Positions 6,523-14,076 are shown, numbered from the stretch's first letter. The stretch is 20,130 bases of DNA from UBA11891 sp003533785 (GCA_949511625.1 CATFEX010000043.1:1-20130); one strand, 5' to 3'. Made by a program: numbers and translations. The notes: generated by a model not told the origin, from the sequence alone.

Positions 6523-6918
6523 ATGGAATCATTTATTATTATACCCGTCTTAGGAATATTAACAGGATTAATTGTTCCTGTAGCCGTTTTTATATGGCTT
6601 TATTACGAAGGAAAAGGAAAAAGGGAAACCATCTTAGAAATATCCAAACACTTGGATGATCCTGCAAAATTGGAGGAACTCTTGCATATTTTTGATGACA
6701 GAAAAAAAGAACCCATCGACTATCGCAGAGGAGGAGTTATCACCCTATTTGTTGGGGTAGGGATATTTTTGCTTGGTTACACAGTCTTGGGCCCTATTTT
6801 GGAAGGGGTCGGTTACTTAGTTGGTGCAATTGGTATTGGTACTTTGATCGCCGGATATTTATACCCAAATACAGGTAAAGAACTAACCGATGCCGTGGAA
6901 GAGTTTGAAAAGAACTAG
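6523..6918 (+). CDS. Small inner-membrane protein, possibly DUF6249-like
   Basis: This 131-residue protein has an N-terminal membrane segment (about residues 3-24), a charged cytoplasmic middle (GKGKRETILEISKHLDDPAK, about 28-47, then an Asp/Lys-rich stretch) and two closely spaced hydrophobic segments (about 72-112). The arrangement of an N-terminal helix, a basic/acidic segment with a short helix and then paired C-terminal helices recalls the DUF6249 group of small membrane proteins that in Bacteroidota often lie beside small regulators. That assignment is from pattern only. ATG 6523 is preferred to the GTG at 6445 because the promoter lies between them and the extra 26 residues look non-coding. 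The XRE-type gene follows after two bases, so they likely act together, possibly as a membrane sensor and its regulator (inference). Confidence 0.7.
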   Translation: MESFIIIPVLGILTGLIVPVAVFIWLYYEGKGKRETILEISKHLDDPAKLEELLHIFDDRKKEPIDYRRGGVITLFVGVGIFLLGYTVLGPILEGVGYLVGAIGIGTLIAGYLYPNTGKELTDAVEEFEKN

Positions 6919-6920
6919 CC

Positions 6921-7133
6921 TTGGGAAAGCACCACAAAAAACTCCTAAACAATCTTGAGTTGTTCCGAAAATCTTCCGGCTTAACACAGCAAGAATTATC
7001 TATTGCTGCAGAGGTATCGAGAAAAAGTATTAATGCTATTGAAAATGGTATTTATGTTCCCTCTACAGTTCTGGCCTTAAAGATGGCGAAAACATTGGGG
7101 TGCAGTGTGGAAGATTTATTCGAATTGCCCTAA
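6921..7133 (+). CDS. Small XRE-family helix-turn-helix regulator (YozG-like)
   Basis: This 70-residue DNA-binding protein is almost entirely one XRE/Cro fold. The helix-turn-helix spans about residues 20-42 (GLTQQELSIAAEVSRKSINA), followed by IENGIYVPSTVLALKMAK and the closing VEDLFEL typical of the short YozG-like regulators. The start is a TTG two bases after the preceding stop; no ATG or GTG exists upstream of the domain in this frame, and coupling to the upstream gene would explain initiation from TTG. It probably autoregulates its own operon, but no operator could be picked out with confidence. Confidence 0.85.
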   Translation: MGKHHKKLLNNLELFRKSSGLTQQELSIAAEVSRKSINAIENGIYVPSTVLALKMAKTLGCSVEDLFELP

Positions 7134-7452
7134 AATGTCGTTTGTGACTCTTTCTCAAATATCATATAAATTCACTCGTTGAAAAAAAGTACGCTTGAAA
7201 AATAAAGTCAAAACATTGACTATCCCTTTTGTAATTTATAGATATGTATCTAATTTTATAGATGTGTTTGGTGAATTCATTATAATAAATAAGGATAAAC
7301 CCTCCCATTGCATGGGTAATACATTTATAAAGAGTAGTTTTAAACGGTTTTACGAGTCTAAAATAAACATGAAAAAAAGACACTTACAATTCGTTGCTGC
7401 CCAACCTAATCATCGCACGTCTCAAGCACAATTAAATTTCAAAAAGAATACT
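7134..7452 (+). other. AT-rich intergenic region of 319 bases
   Basis: This is non-coding as far as can be seen. An open frame continuous with the lipoprotein gene reaches back to a TTG at 7195 and has an ATG at 7369, but the translated part before residue 87 has no protein-like character. Two small perfect inverted repeats are present: GTCAA/TTGAC at 7207-7220, and CCCAT/ATGGG with a TGC loop near 7305-7317. A TAAATTTC (7433-7440), one base off the -7 consensus, lies 12 bases before the lipoprotein ATG, but no -33 partner is seen. There is no terminator for the regulator gene and no tRNA-like or attachment-site structure. Confidence 0.4.
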
Positions 7453-8163
7453 ATGAAAAAATATATATTATCAGTTATTGCAATCTCCATTTTGTTTTCA
7501 TGTCAAGAATCAAAAGAAATTACAATTACAAAAATAGAGGGCTCCCCAAATTATGAAAATTCTAAATTATCACTAGTTGATCTAACTTCAAATGAGGAAT
7601 TGGAATTTTCTTTTGAAGTGGAGAATTATGAGCTTGGAATTCAAACCCCACACGATTTTAAATATGGTTTGGCAAATTCAGGGAAGGGACAACACATTCA
7701 TTTAATCATAAACAACGGCCCTTATTCTGCTCATTATTCAAAAAATTTCAAAATGAAACCCGATACGGGGAATAATGTGATTCTTGCCTTTTTATCTAGA
7801 TCATATCATGAATCTGTAAAAAACAAAAACGCCTTTTTATTTACTCAAATGGGGGAAGGAGAAAAAATAAATCTGGACCAAGAATTTCTTTTTTACAGCA
7901 GGCCAAAGGGGGTGTATTCTGGAACAGATACAGAAAAGTTGTTGTTAGATTTTTATTTAATCAATACAACAATTTCGCCTAGCGGGAACAAGGTGAGGGC
8001 AACTATAAACGAGACCGTATTTTTAATAGATGATTGGGCTCCATACTATATAGAAGGTTTACCCAAAGGAGAAGTTACTATAAAATTAGAGCTTATTAAC
8101 TCAAGTGGAGCTCTAATTGAAAATCCCTTCAATCCATCAACAGGAACGGTAACTCTCAAATAG
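7453..8163 (+). CDS. Lipoprotein of unknown function
   Basis: This is a 236-residue secreted lipoprotein. The N-terminus MKKYILSVIAISILFSC has a short basic region, a hydrophobic core and a lipobox ending at Cys17, so signal peptidase II cleavage and lipidation are expected. After a short linker the body looks all-beta, with a conserved-looking block GQHIHLIINNGPYSAHY (79-95), and LAFLSRSYHESVK (111-123), wording I recall from a Bacteroidota family that databases label only hypothetical or 'phosphopeptide-binding'. The clustered His and Tyr could bind metal or sugar, which is speculation. A second immunoglobulin-like half may follow (about 145-236). The start at 7453 is chosen because it gives a proper signal peptide; starts at 7369 and 7195 would bury it. 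The gene ends at a bidirectional hairpin. Confidence 0.78.
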   Translation: MKKYILSVIAISILFSCQESKEITITKIEGSPNYENSKLSLVDLTSNEELEFSFEVENYELGIQTPHDFKYGLANSGKGQHIHLIINNGPYSAHYSKNFKMKPDTGNNVILAFLSRSYHESVKNKNAFLFTQMGEGEKINLDQEFLFYSRPKGVYSGTDTEKLLLDFYLINTTISPSGNKVRATINETVFLIDDWAPYYIEGLPKGEVTIKLELINSSGALIENPFNPSTGTVTLK

Positions 8164-8200
8164 ACATAAGGAACTCTAACGTTTTGAGAATACGGGGTAT

Positions 8201-8231
8201 AAAAAAAGATATAAGTTATATATCTCTTTTT
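8201..8231. terminator. Bidirectional terminator between the lipoprotein gene and tRNA-Val
   Basis: A 13-bp stem with one mismatch (8201-8213 against 8219-8231, loop AGTTA) begins with an A-run and ends with a T-run, so it can act on transcripts from either side. It sits between the end of the plus-strand lipoprotein gene and the 3' end of the minus-strand tRNA. Confidence 0.7.
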
Positions 8232-8235
8232 AATT

Positions 8236-8313
8236 TGGTGGGCGCTGAGGGATTCGAACCCCCGACCCCCTCGGTGTAAACGAGGTGCTCTGAACCAACT
8301 GAGCTAAGCGCCC
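8236..8313 (-). tRNA. tRNA-Val, anticodon TAC
   Basis: The minus strand folds into a full cloverleaf: acceptor stem GGGCGCT/AGCGCCC, D arm GCTC/GAGC, anticodon stem CCTCG/CGAGG with loop TTTACAC (anticodon TAC), variable loop of five bases, T arm GGGGG-TTCGAAT-CCCTC, discriminator A and an encoded CCA end (8236-8238). It reads valine GUA and, with U34 modification, other GUN codons. It is a lone tRNA. TATATTTG at 8332-8325 upstream may be its -7 box. Confidence 0.96.
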
Positions 8314-8324
8314 AAAATGTGTGG

Positions 8325-8332
8325 CAAATATA
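8325..8332 (-). promoter_or_regulatory. Possible -7 element of the tRNA-Val promoter
   Basis: TATATTTG on the minus strand matches TAnnTTTG and lies 11 bases before the mature tRNA 5' end. No TTG occurs at the proper -33 distance, which falls in the end of folC. Confidence 0.42.
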
Positions 8333-8352
8333 GCGTATTTTACTACATTGAT

Positions 8353-9582
8353 CTACACAGCTTGTAAATTTTCTATTACTTCCCCCACCACAAAAGTACT
8401 TCCAGTCACTACAATCAAATCCTTTGTAGTGGCCTGTTCTATAGCACTCAAATAGGCCGATTCTACAGATTCAAAACAATTGTAAAAAAGAATATTAGAA
8501 GACAGCAGCGCTTTAATTTTATTTACGGGAAAAGCCCGGAATAACTTCGGAGCACAAAAGTAATAATGGGCCTCAGAAGGGAGCATTTCTAGTAGAGTAC
8601 TTATCGGCTTATCTTGAACAAATCCAATAACAATATGGAGGCGGTTATAGCTTTCCAGAGATAGGTTCTTTTTTAGATGGAAAAACCCTTCTTTATTGTG
8701 ACCCACATCTACAATCACTTTGGGTTCTGTATTAAGGGTTTGCCACCGTCCTTTCAGCTCTGTATTTGTCTGTACCTTCAAAAACCCCTTCCTAATAATA
8801 GATGGTGTCAAATTCAACTCTGGAAGGCGGTTTAGTGCAGTATAGGCGGTTTGCATATTAATTTGTTGATAGCTGGGCACAGAAACGCCTATATCTGGTG
8901 TTCTTTTTGATGCAGAAACGTAATAGATTGGGGCCTTTTTTTCTTTGGAATGGGAGTCAAAAACGGGGCGTGTGTCAGGACGATCTTCTCCAATAATCAC
9001 TGGGGTGTAGGGTTTGATAATTCCTGCTTTTTCTTCCGCAATGGAAGCGTGATTGTCTCCCAAAAAATGAGTGTGGTCCAATCCAATGTTTGTGATTACA
9101 GATACTAGAGGGGTTACGATATTGGTTGCGTCTAGGCGTCCTCCCATGCCCACTTCTATGAGCGCATAGTCTACTGCTTGTTCGTTAAAGTACTGAAGGG
9201 ATAAAGCCAGAGTTATCTCAAAAAAAGAAAGTTTTTCAGTACGGATATAGTTTTTGTATTTGGCAATAAAAGCCACTACGGTTTCCTTATCAATATAAAC
9301 CCCATTGATCTTGATCCGCTCTCTAAAGTCAACCAAATGAGGAGAAGTATATAAACCCACTCGATACCCCGCTTCTTGCAATACCGAAGCAATAAAATGG
9401 GCTGTTGAGCCTTTGCCATTGGTTCCCCCAACATGAATAATGTCTAATTGATCTTGTGGGTTACCCAATCGCTGGCAGAAGCCCTTTATCCTATCTAGTC
9501 CAGGCTTGAAAGCGACTGCCCCTTGCTTTTGGTAAAAGGGCAACTGATTGAACATCCAGTCCAGCGTATCTGTATAATTCAC
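8353..9582 (-). CDS. folC: Folylpolyglutamate synthase / dihydrofolate synthase
   Basis: This Mur-ligase-family enzyme adds glutamate to dihydropteroate (forming dihydrofolate) and extends the polyglutamate tail of folates, using ATP, in the cytosol. The 409-residue protein has the N-terminal P-loop VGGTNGKGST (about 51-60), then LYTSPHLVDFRERI (about 77-90), ALIEVGMGGRLDATN (about 140-154) and NIGLDHTHFLGD (about 164-175), all hallmarks of FolC, followed by a C-terminal ligase domain with VIVDVGHNKEG. Whether it is mono- or bifunctional cannot be read by eye. The start is a GTG three bases after the tonB stop, so it is the last gene of the exbB-exbD-tonB-folC operon. Confidence 0.95.
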   Translation of the reverse strand: MNYTDTLDWMFNQLPFYQKQGAVAFKPGLDRIKGFCQRLGNPQDQLDIIHVGGTNGKGSTAHFIASVLQEAGYRVGLYTSPHLVDFRERIKINGVYIDKETVVAFIAKYKNYIRTEKLSFFEITLALSLQYFNEQAVDYALIEVGMGGRLDATNIVTPLVSVITNIGLDHTHFLGDNHASIAEEKAGIIKPYTPVIIGEDRPDTRPVFDSHSKEKKAPIYYVSASKRTPDIGVSVPSYQQINMQTAYTALNRLPELNLTPSIIRKGFLKVQTNTELKGRWQTLNTEPKVIVDVGHNKEGFFHLKKNLSLESYNRLHIVIGFVQDKPISTLLEMLPSEAHYYFCAPKLFRAFPVNKIKALLSSNILFYNCFESVESAYLSAIEQATTKDLIVVTGSTFVVGEVIENLQAV

Positions 9583-9585
9583 TTT

Positions 9586-10437
9586 TTATTCTCCCAATTT
9601 AAATTGAATGACAACAAAACCGATCTGCTTGGTGGGAGCATTTGTGTCGGGGTACCAACGATGGAGCAGGGCCGTACGCCGTGCTGGTTCCAGTAGACAA
9701 GGATGGGCATTGGTGGTTCCTTTCACTCCCGGTTGCGCGGCTTCAACTTCTCCTTGTTGATTCACAGTGATACGAACCACAACAGTTCCCTCTTGATTGC
9801 ACTCCTGCACCACCTTCCCATTGGATTGTAAGCTTCTTCCATTGAGTCCATAGCCACCGCCACGACCACCTAGACCCTCATTTCCATAGTAACTATTCGC
9901 ATAGGGGTTGCCCGTTTCTTTGCCTTTATCGCCACCCATTTCCGAATCATCCCCTTCGCTCGCTTCGGAACGACCTTCTTTTTTAGGCGCCTTAAACATA
10001 TTTTGAAGAACTTGTTGGGTGGTTTTGGCAATTTTTGGTTTTTCAGGCTCGGGTGTTGCCTGTTTTTGAGTGCTTGGAGAAGGTTCTTTTTTAGGAGTAG
10101 GGACTGGTTTTTTCTTAGGTGTTTTTTGGGGAATTGCTACCGTACTTTCCTTTTGAGTGATTACTTTTTCTATGGCTTTGGGGGGCGGAGGCGGGGCTTT
10201 TTGTGGTTCCACTGCTTTTTCTTTTTGAATTGGATCTGGTTTGGAAGCAATGGGGTTGACAGGCTGAGATTTACCAGAACCTGTAGTACTCGTTCCAAAA
10301 TTTACTTCCATTCCAAAAGAAACAGGCGGATCGTAATACGTCAATCCCAAAAGAAATAAAAGCAGCAAAAGCAATACTGCGATAATTGACGTTAGTATTG
10401 CCGATTTACGCTCGTGAGGGGTTTGTAACAATTTCAT
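9586..10437 (-). CDS. tonB: Energy transducer TonB
   Basis: This 283-residue protein would couple the ExbB-ExbD motor in the inner membrane to TonB-dependent receptors in the outer membrane, for iron-siderophore, vitamin B12 or glycan uptake. A cytoplasmic start (MKLLQTPHERKS) leads to a single membrane anchor (about 14-32, a Leu-rich run). A long proline- and lysine-rich periplasmic stretch follows (about 55-150), then a Gly/Asp/Glu-rich connector (about 155-205), then a C-terminal TonB-like domain (GTVVVRITVNQQGEVE, then KQIGFVVIQFKLGE) that contains two cysteines able to form a disulfide. ATG 10437 is chosen, one base after the exbD stop; the same frame stays open further upstream into exbD. 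The C-terminal domain also resembles the TolA/TonB group in general, so TolA-like use is an alternative. Confidence 0.88.
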   Translation of the reverse strand: MKLLQTPHERKSAILTSIIAVLLLLLLFLLGLTYYDPPVSFGMEVNFGTSTTGSGKSQPVNPIASKPDPIQKEKAVEPQKAPPPPPKAIEKVITQKESTVAIPQKTPKKKPVPTPKKEPSPSTQKQATPEPEKPKIAKTTQQVLQNMFKAPKKEGRSEASEGDDSEMGGDKGKETGNPYANSYYGNEGLGGRGGGYGLNGRSLQSNGKVVQECNQEGTVVVRITVNQQGEVEAAQPGVKGTTNAHPCLLEPARRTALLHRWYPDTNAPTKQIGFVVIQFKLGE

Positions 10438-10438
10438 T

Positions 10439-10834
10439 TTATTGGGCATCCACAGCCAATACAATTTTAATTCCGTTCTGATTAGCAATATTCATGACAT
10501 ACACCACTTCTTCAATCGCAACATTTTCCGCTGCACGAAGAACAATAGATTTGTTTGCCGCTTGGGTAAGCTGGGCAATAAGGGATGGTTGGAGGCGGGC
10601 CTTTGCTACTTTTTTATCATCAATGAAAAAAGCTCCCGATCGATCAATGGTCACAGCTACTGTGCTTCGATTTTCAGTTTTCCCTTTGGCCTGCGGTAAT
10701 TTCACATCAATAGTGTTGAGTTGCTTGGCCAAAGTAGAAGCAATCATAAAGAAAATAAGGAGTAAGAACACCACATCCGTCATGGATGACATATTGAAAT
10801 CGGGACTTATTTTATTTCTACCTCGTAAATTCAT
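10439..10834 (-). CDS. exbD: Biopolymer transport protein ExbD/TolR family
   Basis: This 131-residue subunit of the proton-driven ExbBD motor has one membrane helix and a periplasmic domain. The essential proton-carrying Asp is seen as D20 in NMSSMTDVVFLLLIFFM at the start of the helix (about 18-36). The rest is the small periplasmic fold (DVKLPQAKGK, then VAVTIDRSGAFFIDDKKV and the C-terminal IANQNGIKIVLAVDAQ). ATG 10834 is chosen over a TTG two codons earlier; it begins two bases after the exbB stop (10837). Tight spacing on both sides places it within one operon with exbB and tonB. Confidence 0.92.
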   Translation of the reverse strand: MNLRGRNKISPDFNMSSMTDVVFLLLIFFMIASTLAKQLNTIDVKLPQAKGKTENRSTVAVTIDRSGAFFIDDKKVAKARLQPSLIAQLTQAANKSIVLRAAENVAIEEVVYVMNIANQNGIKIVLAVDAQ

Positions 10835-10836
10835 TA

Positions 10837-11523
10837 TCAAGCGGGTTCATTAAGTAGGTCCAAAAACTCCAAAGAGGTGGCTTCCATCAAATACACAGCT
10901 TTGTTTATTTTAACAACCAAATGGTTGTAACAGACATAACCAATAATCCCAACAATAAGTCCTGCGACTGTTGTGGTCATAGCAGTGTACAAGCCATCGG
11001 ACAATAATTTCATGTCGATATTGCCTCCTGCATTGGATATTTCGAAAATAGAAAGAATCATTCCGATGACTGTCCCCAAGAACCCTATCATAGGGGCTGC
11101 TCCAGAAATGGTGGCTAGTATAGAAACATTCTTCTCCAACTTATAGACCTCCAAACGCCCTGCATTTTCAATAGCTGTATTAATATCTTCCAGGGGGCGA
11201 CCAATTCTTGAGATGCCTTTGGCAATCATTTGGGCAACCGGTTTATTTTCCTTCATACAAAGGGCTTGCGCACCCTCAATTTTACCACTCACTACATAGG
11301 AACGTATTTGAGGCATAAAGTTGGCATCGTATTTCAAGGCGGCCCGAATAGCAAAGCGACGCTCAAAATAAATATAGAACACCATTAAGAGAAGAAAAAA
11401 AAGCAATCCAATGATTACTTGACCGCCCAATCCGCCATCTTGAATCAATTCTAGTATGGATAGTTTTTTTTCGGTTTGTAACGAAACACTTTCTTGCTGA
11501 ACCAGTGATAACGTATCTAGCAT
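10837..11523 (-). CDS. exbB: MotA/TolQ/ExbB family proton channel protein
   Basis: This 228-residue integral membrane subunit forms the stator-like pentamer around ExbD. An N-terminal segment leads to the first membrane helix (about 36-55, IIGLLFFLLLMVFYIYF). A cytoplasmic loop follows, with the family stretch ISRIGRPLEDINTAIENAG and then VSILATISGAAPMIGFLGTVIGMILSIFE (second helix, with the characteristic GFLGTV). The third helix is in GLYTAMTTTVAGLIVGIIGYVCYN. ATG 11523 is chosen; a TTG two codons upstream is also open. A promoter candidate with a palindrome lies just upstream, in the end of nhaD. Confidence 0.93.
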   Translation of the reverse strand: MLDTLSLVQQESVSLQTEKKLSILELIQDGGLGGQVIIGLLFFLLLMVFYIYFERRFAIRAALKYDANFMPQIRSYVVSGKIEGAQALCMKENKPVAQMIAKGISRIGRPLEDINTAIENAGRLEVYKLEKNVSILATISGAAPMIGFLGTVIGMILSIFEISNAGGNIDMKLLSDGLYTAMTTTVAGLIVGIIGYVCYNHLVVKINKAVYLMEATSLEFLDLLNEPA

Positions 11524-11552
11524 AGTCAATTTATTTTATAATAAAACGTTCC

Positions 11553-11576
11553 AAACACGAAATATATTTTGTGTTT
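11553..11576. repeat. 24-bp inverted repeat over the exbB promoter
   Basis: The arms AAACAC (11553-11558) and GTGTTT (11571-11576) flank a central AAATATATTT palindrome (11560-11569), with one non-pairing pair of bases at 11559/11570. The repeat covers the predicted -7 box and start site of exbB and reaches the nhaD stop codon. It could be a repressor operator, or a weak AT-rich terminator of nhaD. Confidence 0.6.
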
Positions 11577-11587
11577 AGAAGACCAAA
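11559..11587 (-). promoter_or_regulatory. Probable exbB-operon promoter
   Basis: On the minus strand TTTG (11587-11584), a 17-base spacer and TATATTTC (11566-11559) match the Bacteroidota pattern with one mismatch in the -7 box. The predicted start near 11555 gives a leader of about 32 bases to exbB. The -33 box lies in nhaD coding sequence. Confidence 0.45.
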
Positions 11588-12903
11588 TCTCGCATCAAAA
11601 CAAATACAACCGACCCAGCAAGGAATCCAATCAATGCCAGCCAAGATATTTTTTTGAGATACCAGACAAAATCAATTTTTTCCATCCCCATAGCAACTAC
11701 TCCAGCGGCAGAACCTATAATTAACATACTCCCGCCTGTTCCAGCTGAAAATGCGATGAAATGCCATAAAGGATGATCCGTGGGTTCTGAAAACATGCCC
11801 ATACTAGCCGCTACTAAAGGCACATTATCAATCACCGCAGAGCCCGCCCCTAGTATAACAACAACAATATCCGTGTTGGGAATTGCTGTATTGAGTGAGT
11901 CAGCAAAAGAAAATAAATATCCCAGCGATTCCAAAGCGGCTACAGCCATAAGAATCCCAAGGAAAAAAAGAATACTCGGCAATTCAATTTTTGATAGCGA
12001 ACTATGAACGGGACTGTGACTTGCGTGCGCATCGGATTCTTGGTCGATGGAGCTAATATTGATTTTCGCGTTACTGAATATTTCAGCAAAGGTGGCTACA
12101 ATAGCCAAAGACAGCATCATTCCAACGTAGGGAGGAAGATGAGTAACTGTTTTGAATACGGGTACAAAAACAATGGCAGACAATCCGAGATAGAGCATGG
12201 ATGCTCCACGGGGATGAAGTGAACCTTCCTCCTCATTTTCATCTTTTTTTATATCCCCCTGAAACGCGGGAAGAAAGGTGGCGATAAAAACAGGTACAAC
12301 AACACAAACGATAGAAGGAATCAATAGATACATGATTAATTGTCCTGTGGTTACTTTATCCCCTATCCAAAGCATTGTTGTTGTCACATCTCCGATCGGC
12401 GACCACGCTCCACCTGCATTAGCGGCAATGATAATTAAGCCGGCAAACCAAATCCGGGTATTTCTATCCTTGATTACTTTCTGTAGAATAGTGATCAACA
12501 CGATGGTAGCCGTTAGATTATCTATAATGGCTGACAAAATGAAAGCCAAAATCGCAAAAATCCACAGCAGCCCTTTTTTACTCGTCGTTCGAATGAAGTT
12601 TTTAATGGTGAAAAAACCATTGAAATAATCGATAATTTCAACAATGGTCATTGCACCCAGCAGGAAAATAATAATCTCTGCTGTTTTCCCGAGATGGTGC
12701 AACAGAATTTCTTCAATATGAGTAGGTTCCAATTCTCGCAGCAATGTATTCACTTCAAAAACAGGCAAATGGGCCAAAGCAATAATTGCCCATAAGAAGG
12801 CCATCATCCCCAGGGCTGGGATGAGTTTATCTATCTTTAAGTTATGTTCCAAAGTAATGGCCAAATAGCCCAATGTGAATATTCCAATAATCAATATCTC
12901 CAT
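11575..12903 (-). CDS. nhaD: Na+/H+ antiporter, NhaD type
   Basis: This 442-residue inner-membrane antiporter of the ion-transporter superfamily would exchange cytoplasmic Na+ (or Li+) for external protons, giving salt and pH tolerance. About a dozen hydrophobic segments are visible. Family motifs are IIDNLTATIVL (about 126-136, with D128-N129) and NAGGAWSPIGDVTTTMLW (about 162-179) in the first half, mirrored by AVIDNVPLVAASMG (about 355-368) and FSAGTGGSMLIIGSAAG in the second half, as expected for inverted repeats. Two charged cytoplasmic loops (about 216-233 and 284-305) are rich in Asp, Glu, His and Ser. Bacteroidota and marine bacteria commonly carry this type. It stands between anmK and the exb operon with its own 72-base upstream gap, in which no clear promoter was found. 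Confidence 0.93.
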   Translation of the reverse strand: MEILIIGIFTLGYLAITLEHNLKIDKLIPALGMMAFLWAIIALAHLPVFEVNTLLRELEPTHIEEILLHHLGKTAEIIIFLLGAMTIVEIIDYFNGFFTIKNFIRTTSKKGLLWIFAILAFILSAIIDNLTATIVLITILQKVIKDRNTRIWFAGLIIIAANAGGAWSPIGDVTTTMLWIGDKVTTGQLIMYLLIPSIVCVVVPVFIATFLPAFQGDIKKDENEEEGSLHPRGASMLYLGLSAIVFVPVFKTVTHLPPYVGMMLSLAIVATFAEIFSNAKINISSIDQESDAHASHSPVHSSLSKIELPSILFFLGILMAVAALESLGYLFSFADSLNTAIPNTDIVVVILGAGSAVIDNVPLVAASMGMFSEPTDHPLWHFIAFSAGTGGSMLIIGSAAGVVAMGMEKIDFVWYLKKISWLALIGFLAGSVVFVLMRDLVF

Positions 12904-12975
12904 TCTGTAAGTGCTTTCTGTATTCGGTTTATGTTATGTTCGAAAATAGGTAAAATTTAAAACTTCATCCGTATT

Positions 12976-14076
12976 CTAGGGAAAATATACAGCCCCAGAG
13001 CTATGGTTTTTAACCGCTCCAGTAACGCTAGACAAGCAATTGGGAAGTTCCATTAATCGAAGCACACCCAAAAATCCAAAAATGAGGGCTTCTTTAAATT
13101 CGATAATCGACCGCGATGGTAATTGTAAATCCCCTTTTATCTGGGATTGAAGTTCTGCCATAACCATTCGATTATAAGTTCCTCCACCCGTGCACAAAAT
13201 TGTTTTGGTATTCTCAAAAACGCGAGCCAATTGATGCGCTATGTGGCAAGCATAGGTATGCATCACATCGGCAACCTCATGATGGACTAATGATTGTTCT
13301 ATAATCGGATATACTTCCTTTTCAAGCCATTCGACGCCAAGCGATTTGGGAGGGTTTTTAGCATAATACGGAAGGGCTTCCAAAGACTGAAATAATCGTT
13401 CGATGAAATTCCCTTTTTGGGCAATATTTCCATCTTCGTCAAAGGGTTTCCCCAATTTTTCACTCAAGTAGTTTAAGACTAAATTCATTCCTCCTACATC
13501 AAAAGCTATCGGATCCTCACGGGCAAATAGAAGACTTACATTCGCAAATCCTCCCAAATTCAAGCAAGCATCAAAATCATTGAAAAGTTCTTTATCTCCA
13601 ATCGGAACTAGAGGGGCACCTTGCCCTCCAAAAGCCACGTCTTGTTTGCGAAAATCACATACTAGAGGGATTCCCACCAGAGAAGCAAGCTCCGGACGGT
13701 TTCCAATCTGATAGGTGCTTTTTTTATGAGGTTTGTGAAGAGCGGTATGTCCGTGAGAACAAATAGCATCTAATTCGGTGATGTTGTGGCTGGAAATGAA
13801 TTCATTTATTCTGGTAGCCAAATACAGGGTATAGGCTTTATCAACTTCATCCAACTCGTTATCATTCAAAGAGATTAAACTTGAAAGTCTCTGCGTCCAT
13901 TCTTTGGAATAGGGGTAGGTATGGGTCTGTTGGATGGTGAAATGCCATCCTTGGTCTTGGTCTTGGGTTAGTGTCACACAAGCCAAGTCAAGTCCATCTA
14001 AAGAAGTTCCGGACATTAGCCCTAGAATCTTCCAGTATTGTTTTTCTTTATATATCCGTTTTGTCTTTTTAGTCAC
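12976..14076 (-). CDS. anmK: Anhydro-N-acetylmuramic acid kinase
   Basis: AnmK phosphorylates 1,6-anhydro-MurNAc released during peptidoglycan turnover, opening the anhydro ring to give MurNAc-6-phosphate for recycling. The 366-residue protein of the ASKHA fold shows the phosphate-binding GLMSGTSLDG (about 19-28), CSHGHTALHKP (about 109-119), QIGNRPELA (about 122-130), VAFGGQGAPLVPIGD (about 147-161), LNLGGFANVSLL (about 172-183), FDVGGMNLVLNY (about 193-204) and CTGGGTYNRMVM near the C-terminus. Length is normal. The start is a GTG, since no ATG lies before the MSGTSLDG motif and the roughly 20 residues before it are plausible N-terminal sequence. It is divergent from gltB across 171 bases. 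Its partner etherase MurQ is not in the window. Confidence 0.95.
   Translation of the reverse strand: MTKKTKRIYKEKQYWKILGLMSGTSLDGLDLACVTLTQDQDQGWHFTIQQTHTYPYSKEWTQRLSSLISLNDNELDEVDKAYTLYLATRINEFISSHNITELDAICSHGHTALHKPHKKSTYQIGNRPELASLVGIPLVCDFRKQDVAFGGQGAPLVPIGDKELFNDFDACLNLGGFANVSLLFAREDPIAFDVGGMNLVLNYLSEKLGKPFDEDGNIAQKGNFIERLFQSLEALPYYAKNPPKSLGVEWLEKEVYPIIEQSLVHHEVADVMHTYACHIAHQLARVFENTKTILCTGGGTYNRMVMAELQSQIKGDLQLPSRSIIEFKEALIFGFLGVLRLMELPNCLSSVTGAVKNHSSGAVYFP

Noticed and set aside
8236..8313. tRNA gene as an integration site for a mobile element
   Set aside because: No integrase gene or direct repeat of the tRNA 3' end was found in the flanking sequence.
10003..10359. 118-residue plus-strand frame opposite tonB
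   Set aside because: It is a Phe/Arg-rich mirror of the Pro/Lys-rich TonB linker.
13945..13970. Short tandem repeat TTGGTC in anmK
   Set aside because: It only encodes an Asp-Gln repeat in a surface loop; too short to be a repeat element.
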